From OLB23 sp965230965 (GTDB lineage: Bacteria; Patescibacteriota; Microgenomatia; UBA1406; HO2-37-13b), in NCBI GenBank assembly GCA_965230965.1, contig OZ246401.1, positions 62,001-126,000 on the forward strand: a stretch of DNA of 64,000 bases. Reading direction: 5' to 3'. Made by a program: the position numbers and the translations under genes. The notes beneath the pieces are model-generated. The model was not told where the DNA came from. It saw only the letters and a list, made by a program, of their open reading frames with translations, and did not search any database. Below are positions 18,385 to 26,052 of this stretch, piece by piece; the stretch's first letter is position 1, and every line of letters begins with the position of its first letter.

Positions 18385-18457
18385 GGCTGGGTAGCTCAGT
18401 GGTTAGAGCGGTCGTCTCATAAGCGACAGGTCGGGAGTTCGATCCTCCCCCCCGCCA
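18385..18457 (+). tRNA. tRNA with anticodon CAT (elongator Met or Ile2)
   Basis: Cloverleaf: acceptor GGCTGGG/CCCCGCC, D arm GCTC/GAGC, anticodon stem GTCGT/GCGAC with loop CTCATAA (anticodon CAT), T arm GGGAG-TTCGATC-CTCCC, discriminator A. CCA is not fully encoded (ACCC follows). Position 4 is T opposite C69, an acceptor-stem mismatch; G there would give a perfect stem. The anticodon stem lacks the three G-C pairs of initiator tRNA, so this is elongator tRNA-Met or a lysidine-modified tRNA-Ile2. The 8-nt D loop AGTGGTTA resembles E. coli Ile2. Confidence 0.88.
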
Positions 18458-18466
18458 CCCTCACAC

Positions 18467-18495
18467 TTGCTCATCATGCTATAGTTTGATATACT
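18467..18495 (+). promoter_or_regulatory. Promoter of small cassette gene 1
   Basis: TTGCTC at 18467-18472, a spacer of exactly 17 nt, and TATACT at 18490-18495. The predicted start near 18502 gives a leader of about 40 nt that contains a small hairpin (CCTAC-AACCG-GTAGG) and a GAGG element 8 nt before the ATG. This differs from the near-leaderless genes around it. Confidence 0.55.
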
Positions 18496-18541
18496 TATAG
18501 CTCCTACAACCGGTAGGAAGCACCATACATCGAGGCATACA

Positions 18542-18733
18542 ATGAAAAGTCCTGCTCGACTTCGCCAAGACGGAGGCAAGCTTTTGATCGTTACGGCTAG
18601 CTCCGGCATAATTAACATCTACCTAACGAGATCAGGAGGCCAGACGCATAAGTCGTACGAAGCAGCTTCGTTCAATTCGGAATCTGATGCTCGGACGCAC
18701 GCCGAAAAGTATGGCTACATCATCGTCAAATGA
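18542..18733 (+). CDS. Small orphan protein, cassette 1 (DUF2188-like?)
   Basis: 63 residues, not recognised with confidence. It is basic at the N-terminus, with beta-strand-like LLIVTASSGIINIYL and a C-terminal helix plus strand FNSESDARTHAEKYGYIIVK. That tail matches the tail of the gene at 34472 (F.SE..AR..AE..G..IV), suggesting a family with a strand-strand-strand-helix-strand build reminiscent of DUF2188. Base composition looks richer in G and C than its neighbours. It has its own promoter and Shine-Dalgarno-like GAGG, and ends 17 nt before a strong GC-rich hairpin. Function unknown. Confidence 0.6.
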   Translation: MKSPARLRQDGGKLLIVTASSGIINIYLTRSGGQTHKSYEAASFNSESDARTHAEKYGYIIVK

Positions 18734-18750
18734 GGCCAAACGGTGCTACA

Positions 18751-18775
18751 ACCCCGGCGCCACTGGCGCCGGGGT
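18751..18775 (+). terminator. GC-rich hairpin after small cassette gene 1
   Basis: An 11-bp perfect stem, ACCCCGGCGCC / GGCGCCGGGGT, with a 3-nt loop. The following T-run is poor (TTCATATTT), so termination may be weak. It may also separate this unit from the convergent tsaD, whose stop is at 18782. Confidence 0.65.
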
Positions 18776-18781
18776 TCATAT

Positions 18782-19813
18782 TTACGATAGTTCTGCCCTC
18801 GCACTTCGCTGAACTGAATCCAGATCTTTTGCTTGACTATTTAAACCTTTAAAATAAGCTGCAACACCGATCATTGCCGCATTATCACCATATAATTTTT
18901 TTGAATAAGGAAGGTAAATAGGAATGTTGCTTTGTTTTGCTGTTCTTCGCAGCATATTTCTCATGTATTTGTTTGCCCCAACACCACCACCAACGAGAAT
19001 TGATGAGACTCTATATTGACTAAGCGCCGCTCGAAGCTTCACATCAATACTTGTAAAAACAGTTTTTTGAAATGACGCTGCCAAATCAGACATATGTTCG
19101 ATCCGTGTATCGTCACCCATTTCCTGCACTGCATATAAAAGCGCAGTTTTTATACCTGAATAGGAAAAATCGAGATCCTTGCTATGTAGCATAGGAATGG
19201 GAAGTTTAAGAAAGTTTTCATCACCTTTTAATGCAAGTTCTTCAATCACAGGACCACCAGGATAAATATGCTCATTCAATATGATACGTGCAGCCTTGTC
19301 GAGGGCTTCTCCTGCAGCATCATCACGTTTTTTTCCGATTACCTGATATGAGCAATGATCTTCCATGTATACCAATTCAGTATGTCCACCAGAAACAAGA
19401 ACAGCCAGACATGGGAACGCTATGTTGTTTTCAGGTTTTCCTTTTGAATTTTTTGCAAAAGAAGAATAAATATGACCTTCCATATGATTGACAGGAATAA
19501 GAGGTTTATTATGTTGAACAGCCAGCTCTCTCGCTTTATTAATACCTACGCCAAGAGCAATGGCAAGACCAGGTCCAAATGTTACGGCAATTGCATCGAT
19601 TTGATCAATAGTTGTGTGTGCACTTTTTAATGCTTTTTTAACAACCTCATCAATATGCTCCTCATGATTTCTTCGTGCAATATCTGGGACTACTCCGCCA
19701 AATTGTTTGTGCATTAAAATTTGTGAGTAGGTTATATTCGAAAGAATGATATCTTTATCCGTCACAGCTGCAGCCGTTTCATCACACGATGTATCTATAG
19801 CAAGAATTTTCAT
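18782..19813 (-). CDS. tsaD: tRNA N6-adenosine threonylcarbamoyltransferase TsaD
   Basis: Transfers threonylcarbamoyl from TC-AMP to A37 of ANN-decoding tRNAs, giving t6A. 343 residues with the Kae1/Gcp features: N-terminal ILAIDTSCDETAAAV, the metal-binding HMEGH near 110, VSGGHTELVYM, DDAAGEALDKAAR and the C-terminal GGVGANKYMR and YCGDNA-like YGDNAAMIG. The start lies 1 nt after the stop of the tsaC-tsaE fusion, so the two form a t6A operon. TsaB, normally the TsaD partner, is not in this window. Confidence 0.96.
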   Translation of the reverse strand: MKILAIDTSCDETAAAVTDKDIILSNITYSQILMHKQFGGVVPDIARRNHEEHIDEVVKKALKSAHTTIDQIDAIAVTFGPGLAIALGVGINKARELAVQHNKPLIPVNHMEGHIYSSFAKNSKGKPENNIAFPCLAVLVSGGHTELVYMEDHCSYQVIGKKRDDAAGEALDKAARIILNEHIYPGGPVIEELALKGDENFLKLPIPMLHSKDLDFSYSGIKTALLYAVQEMGDDTRIEHMSDLAASFQKTVFTSIDVKLRAALSQYRVSSILVGGGVGANKYMRNMLRRTAKQSNIPIYLPYSKKLYGDNAAMIGVAAYFKGLNSQAKDLDSVQRSARAELS

Positions 19814-19814
19814 A

Positions 19815-20903
19815 TTAAAAGTTTTTCTGTATGGTAATATGTCGCGATTGAGCGCCAGTGTAAGCGATATCTACATAAATAAATAGAGCGCTTTTATTTA
19901 TTTGTTGCAGAAATTCCTCAGATTTCTCACTCCACTCAATACACATAATATGTCCAGCTTTTAGGTATTCTTGAAGGCCTAGATGCTTAAATTCTTCATT
20001 CTCTTTTAATCTATATAGGTCGACATGAATGAATTTCTTAACCACTTTATTATCGACATCATAGTCGTAATACACCACGAATGTTGGTGAGACGACGTCA
20101 TTAATACCAAGATACTTCGCCATAGATTTTACAAAGACAGTTTTGCCTGCCCCAAGAGTTCCTGAGAATATAAATATGAGCGGCTTGTCTTGCGCGCGTG
20201 TGTAATGTCGCTTGATAAGCTCGTTTGCGATGTGTTGGGTTTCTTCTTCGTTGCTAGAATCATATTCTTCTTTGTCACCTTGCAATTGCAAAAGACTTGT
20301 AAAGTCACCTTCTCTTAATACGGCCATCTCATCCTGAGTCATATCGACAACCGTTGATGGTTTACGAATAGGTAACTTCCCTGCATCAATAATAAGATCA
20401 ATGAGCTGTTTTTTTTCTTCAGAAAGACTATTGAGCAGGGCTTCGATTGAATAATGAGGTGATTGTCCTGCTCTATTTGCTGAGGTTGCAGTAACCGGCT
20501 TGTCATAAGCATTGACAAGCGCATTTGCAAAGTCGGCATCAGGTATCCGAACCCCAAGTGTTCCGTTTTCCGCTTCAATAAGTTGATTGACTTTATGAGT
20601 AGATTGTAAAACCAATGTATAGGGGCCAGGCAGTAATTTGTTTATTAACTTTTCCTGAGCTTTTGAAACTTCAACATATTTTTTTAATCTTTCAACAGAG
20701 CCGCAAAAAACTGAAATGGCCTTACCAGGAGGTCGCGATTTAAAATTAATCAACTTTTCCACAGCCATTTGGTTTGTTGCATCAACAGATACTCCATAAA
20801 CTGTATCTGATGGCACAATAATAAGTCCACCTTCGGATAATATTTTTTTGGCTTCTATTATTATTTTTTCCTTATTTTTCTCAGTTAAATGTAGTGTTTT
20901 CAT
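19815..20903 (-). CDS. tsaC-tsaE: TsaC/Sua5 - TsaE fusion protein (t6A biosynthesis)
   Basis: 362 residues, two enzymes in one chain. Residues about 1-200 are a YrdC/TsaC domain, making threonylcarbamoyl-AMP from threonine, bicarbonate and ATP: GGLIIVPSDTVYGVSVDA, KSRPPGKAISVF, LLPGPYTLVL, GVRIPD and TSANRAG. Residues about 225-362 are TsaE, the P-loop ATPase that activates the TsaBD complex: GTLGAGKTVFVKSMAKYLG near 247, SPTFVVYYDY and HVDLYRL. The linker is acidic. The upstream region has AAGGAA about 6 nt before the ATG and an extended -10-like TGA-TAAAAT. It is divergent from ftsH. Confidence 0.93.
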   Translation of the reverse strand: MKTLHLTEKNKEKIIIEAKKILSEGGLIIVPSDTVYGVSVDATNQMAVEKLINFKSRPPGKAISVFCGSVERLKKYVEVSKAQEKLINKLLPGPYTLVLQSTHKVNQLIEAENGTLGVRIPDADFANALVNAYDKPVTATSANRAGQSPHYSIEALLNSLSEEKKQLIDLIIDAGKLPIRKPSTVVDMTQDEMAVLREGDFTSLLQLQGDKEEYDSSNEEETQHIANELIKRHYTRAQDKPLIFIFSGTLGAGKTVFVKSMAKYLGINDVVSPTFVVYYDYDVDNKVVKKFIHVDLYRLKENEEFKHLGLQEYLKAGHIMCIEWSEKSEEFLQQINKSALFIYVDIAYTGAQSRHITIQKNF

Positions 20904-20951
20904 ACGCTTTCCTTGCTCAAATTTTATCAGATCTGTTACAATAGGGTTTCT
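20904..20951. promoter_or_regulatory. Divergent promoters of tsaC-tsaE and ftsH
   Basis: On the plus strand TGT-TACAAT (TACAAT at 20937-20942) lies 9 nt before the ftsH ATG at 20952. The same TGTTACAATA string precedes alaS on the other strand at 57305-57296. On the minus strand TGA-TAAAAT and a purine-rich AAGGAA precede the tsaC-tsaE start. The plus-strand arrangement rules out the longer ftsH frame that opens at 20913. Confidence 0.6.
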
Positions 20952-22793
20952 ATGGCAAAGCCAGAATTATCAAAGAAACAAGGTTTTGATCTTAAATTCA
21001 AGTTTAGTATCCGTACGGTCTTTGCTGCAATCCTTATCTTAATGTTTGTTTTGACTGCTGTAGCAGGCAGTTCTGGTCTTGACAATTTTATCAAAGAAAA
21101 GCCAATTAGTGCAGTTATCGATGATATTAAGGCTGGCAAGGTTCAAAAAATAGAGCGTTCGGGCAATTCGTTTGTAGTTTTGTATAAAAATAACGAACGC
21201 GCGATCACAAAGAAAGAGGCAGAAGACAGTTTTAGAAAAATTCTTCAAGAGTCTGGCATAGATCCAGAAAAAGTTAATATTGAAGTAAAAACCAATGATG
21301 ATACCTCGTTGCTTTCTAGTTTTATTATAAATGTCATCCCTACAGTCCTTGTTATAGTGTTCTTTATGTTTGTATTTAGACAAGCAAGAGGTGCGCAAGA
21401 TTCAATTTTCTCTTTTGGCCAGGCAAAATCAAAAAGATACTCAAAAAAGGTTTCTAGTATTACCTTTAAGGATGTTGCTGGTGTGGATGAAGCGAAAAAG
21501 GAATTAGAAGAAATCGTTGATTTCTTGAAAAATCCTAAAAAATATAGCAAGTTGGGCGCCCGCCCACCAAAAGGTGTCATTCTAGTAGGCCCAGCGGGCA
21601 CGGGTAAAACATTACTAGCAAAGGCTGTCGCCGGCGAAAGTAATGTTCCATTCTTCTCTATAGCCGGCTCCGAATTTATGGAAATGCTCGTAGGTATTGG
21701 TGCAGCTCGCGTGCGCGACCTCTTTACAACAGCAAAAAAAAGCGCGCCCGCAATTATCTTCATCGATGAGATCGATGCCATAGGTCGTACACGCTCAGTA
21801 GGCGCCATGCCAGCGCACGACGAGCGCGAGCAAACCCTGAATCAAATTCTTGTTGAAATGGACGGGTTTGCCCCAAACGATAAAGTCATTGTTATTGCTG
21901 CGACAAATAGAGGCGACTTGTTAGATTCAGCATTGCTTCGTCCTGGTCGATTTGATCGTCGCGTTATGGTTGACTATCCTGATTTAGAAGGCCGTAAGGC
22001 AATTTTTGCTATTCATGCGCGCAATAAGCCTTTTAACAAGGACGTATCCTGGGAAAAGATTGCGCGTCGCACAGTAGGCTTTTCTGGTGCTGATATTGAA
22101 AATATGCTCAATGAATCAGCAATTTCAGCGGCGCGTCACAACAGAAATTCAATTACTATGGCTGATATGGAAGAAGCGGCGACAAAAGTAAAGCTTGGAC
22201 CAGAAAAAAAGCGTCTTCAATCAGACCTTGATAAAAAAATCACCGCATATCATGAGGGCGGCCACGCAATTGTGACCCACTTTCAACCTGATTCGGATCC
22301 TGTTCATCGCATTTCAATTGTCTCTCGAGGCATGTCCTTGGGTCACACCCTTATTCCACCAAGCCAAGATAGACTTCATCAAACAAAAACACGTTTGCTC
22401 GGCATGATTACTTCTATGCTTGGTGGTCGTGCCGCCGAAGAAGAAGTCTTTAATGAGGTTACCACTGGTGCTTCTAATGACTTTGATCAGGCAACTTCAA
22501 TAGCACGTGCTATGGTTGTCGACTATGGCATGAGTGATCTTGGCCCAATTAACTACGGACCAAGTCAAGATATAACAAACTGGGGTGGCTACTATGGCCA
22601 AAATAACGTTTCTGAAGAAACCATGCACAAAATTGATATGGAAATTCAAAAAATAATTCAAATGTGCTATAAAGATGCTATAGCTCTCATCAAAAAAAAT
22701 CGTGAAAAACTTGATAAGGTTGCTGAGGCTCTTATGAAAACTGAAAGCCTTGATGAGGATGAATTTGTGGCTATCGTTGGTAAGCACGTATGA
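20952..22793 (+). CDS. ftsH: ATP-dependent zinc metalloprotease FtsH
   Basis: Membrane-bound AAA+ protease degrading misfolded and regulatory membrane proteins. 613 residues: TM1 near 20-40, an extracytoplasmic domain of about 85 residues, TM2 near 120-140, then the AAA module with Walker A GPAGTGKT near 212, Walker B IIFIDEIDAIG and the RPGRFDR region. The protease domain has the zinc motif HEGGH near 434 (usually HEAGH; still fits HExxH) and a distal metal-ligand region NDFDQAT. ATG at 20952 is chosen because the -10 box overlaps the longer open frame. It overlaps the next gene by 4 nt. Confidence 0.96.
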   Translation: MAKPELSKKQGFDLKFKFSIRTVFAAILILMFVLTAVAGSSGLDNFIKEKPISAVIDDIKAGKVQKIERSGNSFVVLYKNNERAITKKEAEDSFRKILQESGIDPEKVNIEVKTNDDTSLLSSFIINVIPTVLVIVFFMFVFRQARGAQDSIFSFGQAKSKRYSKKVSSITFKDVAGVDEAKKELEEIVDFLKNPKKYSKLGARPPKGVILVGPAGTGKTLLAKAVAGESNVPFFSIAGSEFMEMLVGIGAARVRDLFTTAKKSAPAIIFIDEIDAIGRTRSVGAMPAHDEREQTLNQILVEMDGFAPNDKVIVIAATNRGDLLDSALLRPGRFDRRVMVDYPDLEGRKAIFAIHARNKPFNKDVSWEKIARRTVGFSGADIENMLNESAISAARHNRNSITMADMEEAATKVKLGPEKKRLQSDLDKKITAYHEGGHAIVTHFQPDSDPVHRISIVSRGMSLGHTLIPPSQDRLHQTKTRLLGMITSMLGGRAAEEEVFNEVTTGASNDFDQATSIARAMVVDYGMSDLGPINYGPSQDITNWGGYYGQNNVSEETMHKIDMEIQKIIQMCYKDAIALIKKNREKLDKVAEALMKTESLDEDEFVAIVGKHV

Positions 22794-23725
22794 AAAAACT
22801 CCTCATAATTGATGGCAACGCTTTAATGCACCGAGCTTTTCATGCTCTCCCCGATTTCATAACTCGAAATGGCCTTCCTACAAATGCAATTTATGGCTTT
22901 GCTGGTGTTCTGCACAAAGTTCGTGGCGAGCTTGCACCCGACAATATTCTTGTATGTTTTGATCACCCTGCACCAACATTCAGAGATGAGCTCTTTAAAG
23001 AGTACCGTACTCAACGACCCAAGACTGATGATAATCTTATTAAACAATTCCCTATTATTCGTGAATTCCTTACTGCGGCAGGGATCCACCATATTGAAAA
23101 AGATGGTCTTGAAGCAGATGATTTAATCGCTATAGCGACAAAAAAAGCTGAAAAAGAAGGATTTACCACTATTATTTTGACGGGTGATAAAGATATTTTT
23201 CAACTTGTGAGCAAAAAAACATTTGTACTTACACCACAAATTGGAGCGAATAAACAAGGTACTCTCTATGATGAACAAAAAGTTCATGAAAAATTTGGCG
23301 TTGATCCTTTGCATATTCCTGATTACAAATCGTTAGTTGGTGATCCATCTGATAACTACAAAGGTGTTCCTGGCATTGGACCCAAAGCTGCACTTGGCCT
23401 GCTCAGAAAATATAAAACTATTGAAAATATTTATGAACATTTAGAAGAACTTAAAGGTACAAAGTCCTACGATCTATTAACGACACACAAAGAAAGTGCT
23501 TTACTCGCAAAACAACTTGCGGTCTTGATAAGTGAATCTGATGGCGTAGACTTGGAACTTGATGACACAAAGTTTGAACAGTATAATGAAGCTCTGAAGG
23601 ACTTTTTTGACGCATATCAAATAAAAAGTCTCCGACAACGATATTTTGCTGATCAAGAAAAAGTTGCTCCAGCAAAACAAGAAAAGGTAAAAGATGAATC
23701 GGGCGCACAATTGGATCTTTTTTAA
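22790..23725 (+). CDS. 5'-3' exonuclease (PolI N-terminal domain type)
   Basis: 311 residues; a stand-alone flap/5' nuclease removing RNA primers and flaps. It contains the family motifs LLIIDGNALMHRAFHAL at the N-terminus, CFDHPAPTFRDELFKEYRTQRP, EADDLIA with the metal-binding acidic cluster, TGDKDIFQLV and the helix-hairpin-helix GDPSDNYKGVPGIGPKAALGLL. There is no polymerase domain, so PolA may be absent, split or elsewhere. The last six residues, GAQLDLF, look like a beta-clamp-binding motif (QxxLF type: QLDLF), supporting recruitment to the sliding clamp. Translationally coupled to ftsH (ATGA). Confidence 0.92.
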   Translation: MKKLLIIDGNALMHRAFHALPDFITRNGLPTNAIYGFAGVLHKVRGELAPDNILVCFDHPAPTFRDELFKEYRTQRPKTDDNLIKQFPIIREFLTAAGIHHIEKDGLEADDLIAIATKKAEKEGFTTIILTGDKDIFQLVSKKTFVLTPQIGANKQGTLYDEQKVHEKFGVDPLHIPDYKSLVGDPSDNYKGVPGIGPKAALGLLRKYKTIENIYEHLEELKGTKSYDLLTTHKESALLAKQLAVLISESDGVDLELDDTKFEQYNEALKDFFDAYQIKSLRQRYFADQEKVAPAKQEKVKDESGAQLDLF

Positions 23726-23727
23726 TT

Positions 23728-24972
23728 ATGAACATCAAAAGCATTCAAGGACTTCAAATTTTAGATTCGCGAGGAAACCCTACAGTTAAAGCATATGTTG
23801 AGCTTGACAATGGTATTCTTGGAACAGGCTCCGTCCCCTCTGGCGCTTCAACTGGTACACATGAAGCATTGGAGTTGAGAGATGGTGGCAAAGAATATGG
23901 AGGCCTTGCAGTCACAAAAGCAATTGAACACATAAATACAAAAATTGCGCCGGCTCTTATTGGCATGCCAATTGACAGTCTCAAAAAGCTCGATACCATG
24001 ATACTCATGCTTGATGAAAGTGAACAGAAGAAAGAGTTAGGAGCAAATGCGGTATTGGCTGTTTCAATGGCACTTGCGCGTGCCCTAAGCAACAATAATA
24101 ATCAACCTCTTTGGAAAACACTCAACAATCAGTATTTTCCAGAGAAGAATCCTTCTTTCCCTCGCCTCATGGTCAACGTCATTAATGGGGGTGCACACGC
24201 AAACTGGAATATCGATTTTCAGGAATACATGCTTATTCCCAAAGAAACAAAGCCCTCAATATCGATCCGCCAAGCAGCCGAAACTTTTCACGCTCTTAAA
24301 TCGATTCTGAAGGATGACAAACAAATTGTAGCCGTGGGTGATGAAGGAGGGTTTGCACCTCAACTCAATACGAATAAAGAAGGCTTTGCACTTTTAGACA
24401 AGGCGATTGAAAAAGCAGGTTATAGTAGGGATGAGATTGATCTCGGCGCTGATTTTGCAGCGAGTGAAATATATCAAAATAATACTTATAATCTCAAAAG
24501 AGATGATAAAGTTTTCTCTAGTGACGAACTCATTTCTTATTACAAAGATATTATCGCAACTCATAATGTCTTTTCTTTTGAGGATCCATTCGCTGAAGAT
24601 GATTGGGAAAGTTATAGCAGGTTTGCACAAGAGGTTGGTTCTGAGAAAAATATTGTTGGCGATGATTTGTTTGTTACAAATACAAAACGTATTCAAAAAG
24701 GCATAGATGAAAAGGCTGCAAATGCCGTGCTTATCAAAATGAATCAAATCGGCAGTGTATACGAAACAGTCCAGGCTATAAAATTAACTCAAGAAGCCGG
24801 ATGGAAGGTTGCTATTTCACATAGATCTGGTGAAACTGAAGATTCATTTATAGCAGATCTAGCTTTTGCATGCGGCGCAGACTTTCTAAAAGCAGGTTCG
24901 ATGTCACGCTCTGACCGACTTGCTAAATATAATAGACTCTTGGAGATAGAGGGAAGAGAATTATCAAAATAA
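23728..24972 (+). CDS. eno: Enolase
   Basis: Converts 2-phosphoglycerate to phosphoenolpyruvate in lower glycolysis. 414 residues, near the usual length. Visible are the N-terminal IQGLQILDSRGNPTVKAYVE, the substrate loop SVPSGASTGTHEALELRDG, GDEGGFAP near 204, the metal-binding EDPFAEDDW, and the catalytic-side SHRSGETEDSFIADLAFACG. It is 2 nt after the exonuclease, probably in one transcript with ftsH. The 3' end overlaps the convergent DHH gene by 9 nt. Confidence 0.96.
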   Translation: MNIKSIQGLQILDSRGNPTVKAYVELDNGILGTGSVPSGASTGTHEALELRDGGKEYGGLAVTKAIEHINTKIAPALIGMPIDSLKKLDTMILMLDESEQKKELGANAVLAVSMALARALSNNNNQPLWKTLNNQYFPEKNPSFPRLMVNVINGGAHANWNIDFQEYMLIPKETKPSISIRQAAETFHALKSILKDDKQIVAVGDEGGFAPQLNTNKEGFALLDKAIEKAGYSRDEIDLGADFAASEIYQNNTYNLKRDDKVFSSDELISYYKDIIATHNVFSFEDPFAEDDWESYSRFAQEVGSEKNIVGDDLFVTNTKRIQKGIDEKAANAVLIKMNQIGSVYETVQAIKLTQEAGWKVAISHRSGETEDSFIADLAFACGADFLKAGSMSRSDRLAKYNRLLEIEGRELSK

Positions 24973-25932
24973 TTGCTTCACTTTTTCGGTGGCTTCCGTT
25001 AAGGTTATATTTCTTAACATAGCACCTGCAGCATTTTTATGCCCCCCTCCACCTAACACTTTTGCCTTTTCAGCTACATTGAATTCGAGTTCTCTTGAGC
25101 GGAATTCTAGTCGAATTGCTTGTGGCTCTTCTTCAATCATTAATACTCCTAGCTTAGACTGTCGAATTTTATTTAAGTAATACACAATAAACTCATTCTT
25201 ATGACGGGCTTTACCGTATGTTTTCCATATATCATAAGGAATTGAAATAATTAAAACATCTTTAAACAACTCTGCCCTCTCTAACGCTTTACTTATAAAC
25301 TCGAGTTCATTAACATCCATTGAGCCAAGGATTTCTTTTTTAATTACTTCATAATCTGCCCCCATATCTAATAGTTCGCTAACACCTTTCAAAACCCGTG
25401 GTGATAATCCGTACATGAAAAAACCGGTATCACCCATAATGCCTGTCATTAAGATTGTTGCTTGATCTCTTGAAATGGAGAACTTCAGTTTTTTTGCTAT
25501 TTCAAAAAGCATTGAACATGTAGAGGGATATTTTTCATCGGTATCTATAAGATTAATCACACCCCAACCCAGGTTAGTTATATGGTGATCAATTACGATA
25601 GTAGTCAGGCTTTCCGGAAGAGGCTTCGCGATACCTGTGCGGTCATTACTGGACATATCGAGTGCCCAGAAAACATCATAATCTTGCCAACGTACTTCTT
25701 TGTTTTCAATATATCGAATAGTATCAAACCCTTTCAAAAATGACATTGAATCAGACAGCGTGTCCGTTGTAACAACATCAATAACATGACCCATTTCACG
25801 CAACATATCAGCAAGAAATAGATTACTCGCCACGGAATCCGGATCAGGATGGACATGCAGTGCCAAAACTCCCCTCGAAGGTTTGAGTAAAAAGGGCTTA
25901 ATTTTGTCAATTTCTATATCATTCTGCATCAT
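24964..25932 (-). CDS. DHH-family phosphoesterase (NrnA-like)
   Basis: About 322 residues. DHH/DHHA1 proteins of this type degrade nanoRNA, pAp or cyclic dinucleotides. Metal-binding motifs in order are HVHPDPDSVAS near 25, LDMSSNDR near 85, IDHHITNLG (the DHH motif) near 110, and a GGGGHKNAAGAM DHHA1 signature at the C-terminus. The N-terminus is taken at ATG 25932 (followed immediately by a second ATG); the frame is open to 25971 but that extension is unlike the family. The 3' end overlaps eno by 9 nt. Confidence 0.88.
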   Translation of the reverse strand: MMQNDIEIDKIKPFLLKPSRGVLALHVHPDPDSVASNLFLADMLREMGHVIDVVTTDTLSDSMSFLKGFDTIRYIENKEVRWQDYDVFWALDMSSNDRTGIAKPLPESLTTIVIDHHITNLGWGVINLIDTDEKYPSTCSMLFEIAKKLKFSISRDQATILMTGIMGDTGFFMYGLSPRVLKGVSELLDMGADYEVIKKEILGSMDVNELEFISKALERAELFKDVLIISIPYDIWKTYGKARHKNEFIVYYLNKIRQSKLGVLMIEEEPQAIRLEFRSRELEFNVAEKAKVLGGGGHKNAAGAMLRNITLTEATEKVKQLF

Positions 25933-25977
25933 ATTGTCTAAATATAGCCATATTATACGACAATTTACCACCCAATC

Positions 25978-25986
25978 TGTTACAAT
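25978..25986 (+). promoter_or_regulatory. Extended -10 upstream of the ATP-grasp gene
   Basis: TGT-TACAAT, the same extended -10 as at ftsH and alaS. Here it is about 66 nt from the only usable start (GTG at 26053), unlike the other copies, which lie 8-9 nt from their ATG. Confidence 0.45.
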
Positions 25987-26052
25987 ACCAATATCCTATA
26001 AGATTTTTGGTCCGTCCTTTCCTTATAGCTTAAAAATTTCTCTGGGAGTAAC

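Noticed and set aside
20913..20951. Longer N-terminus of FtsH
   Set aside because: The extension MLKFYQICYNRVS overlaps the -10 box and is not in the family; the start at 20952 is preferred.
21245..21808. Minus-strand frame of 187 residues inside ftsH
   Set aside because: Antisense shadow of the conserved AAA module of ftsH; no recognisable domain.
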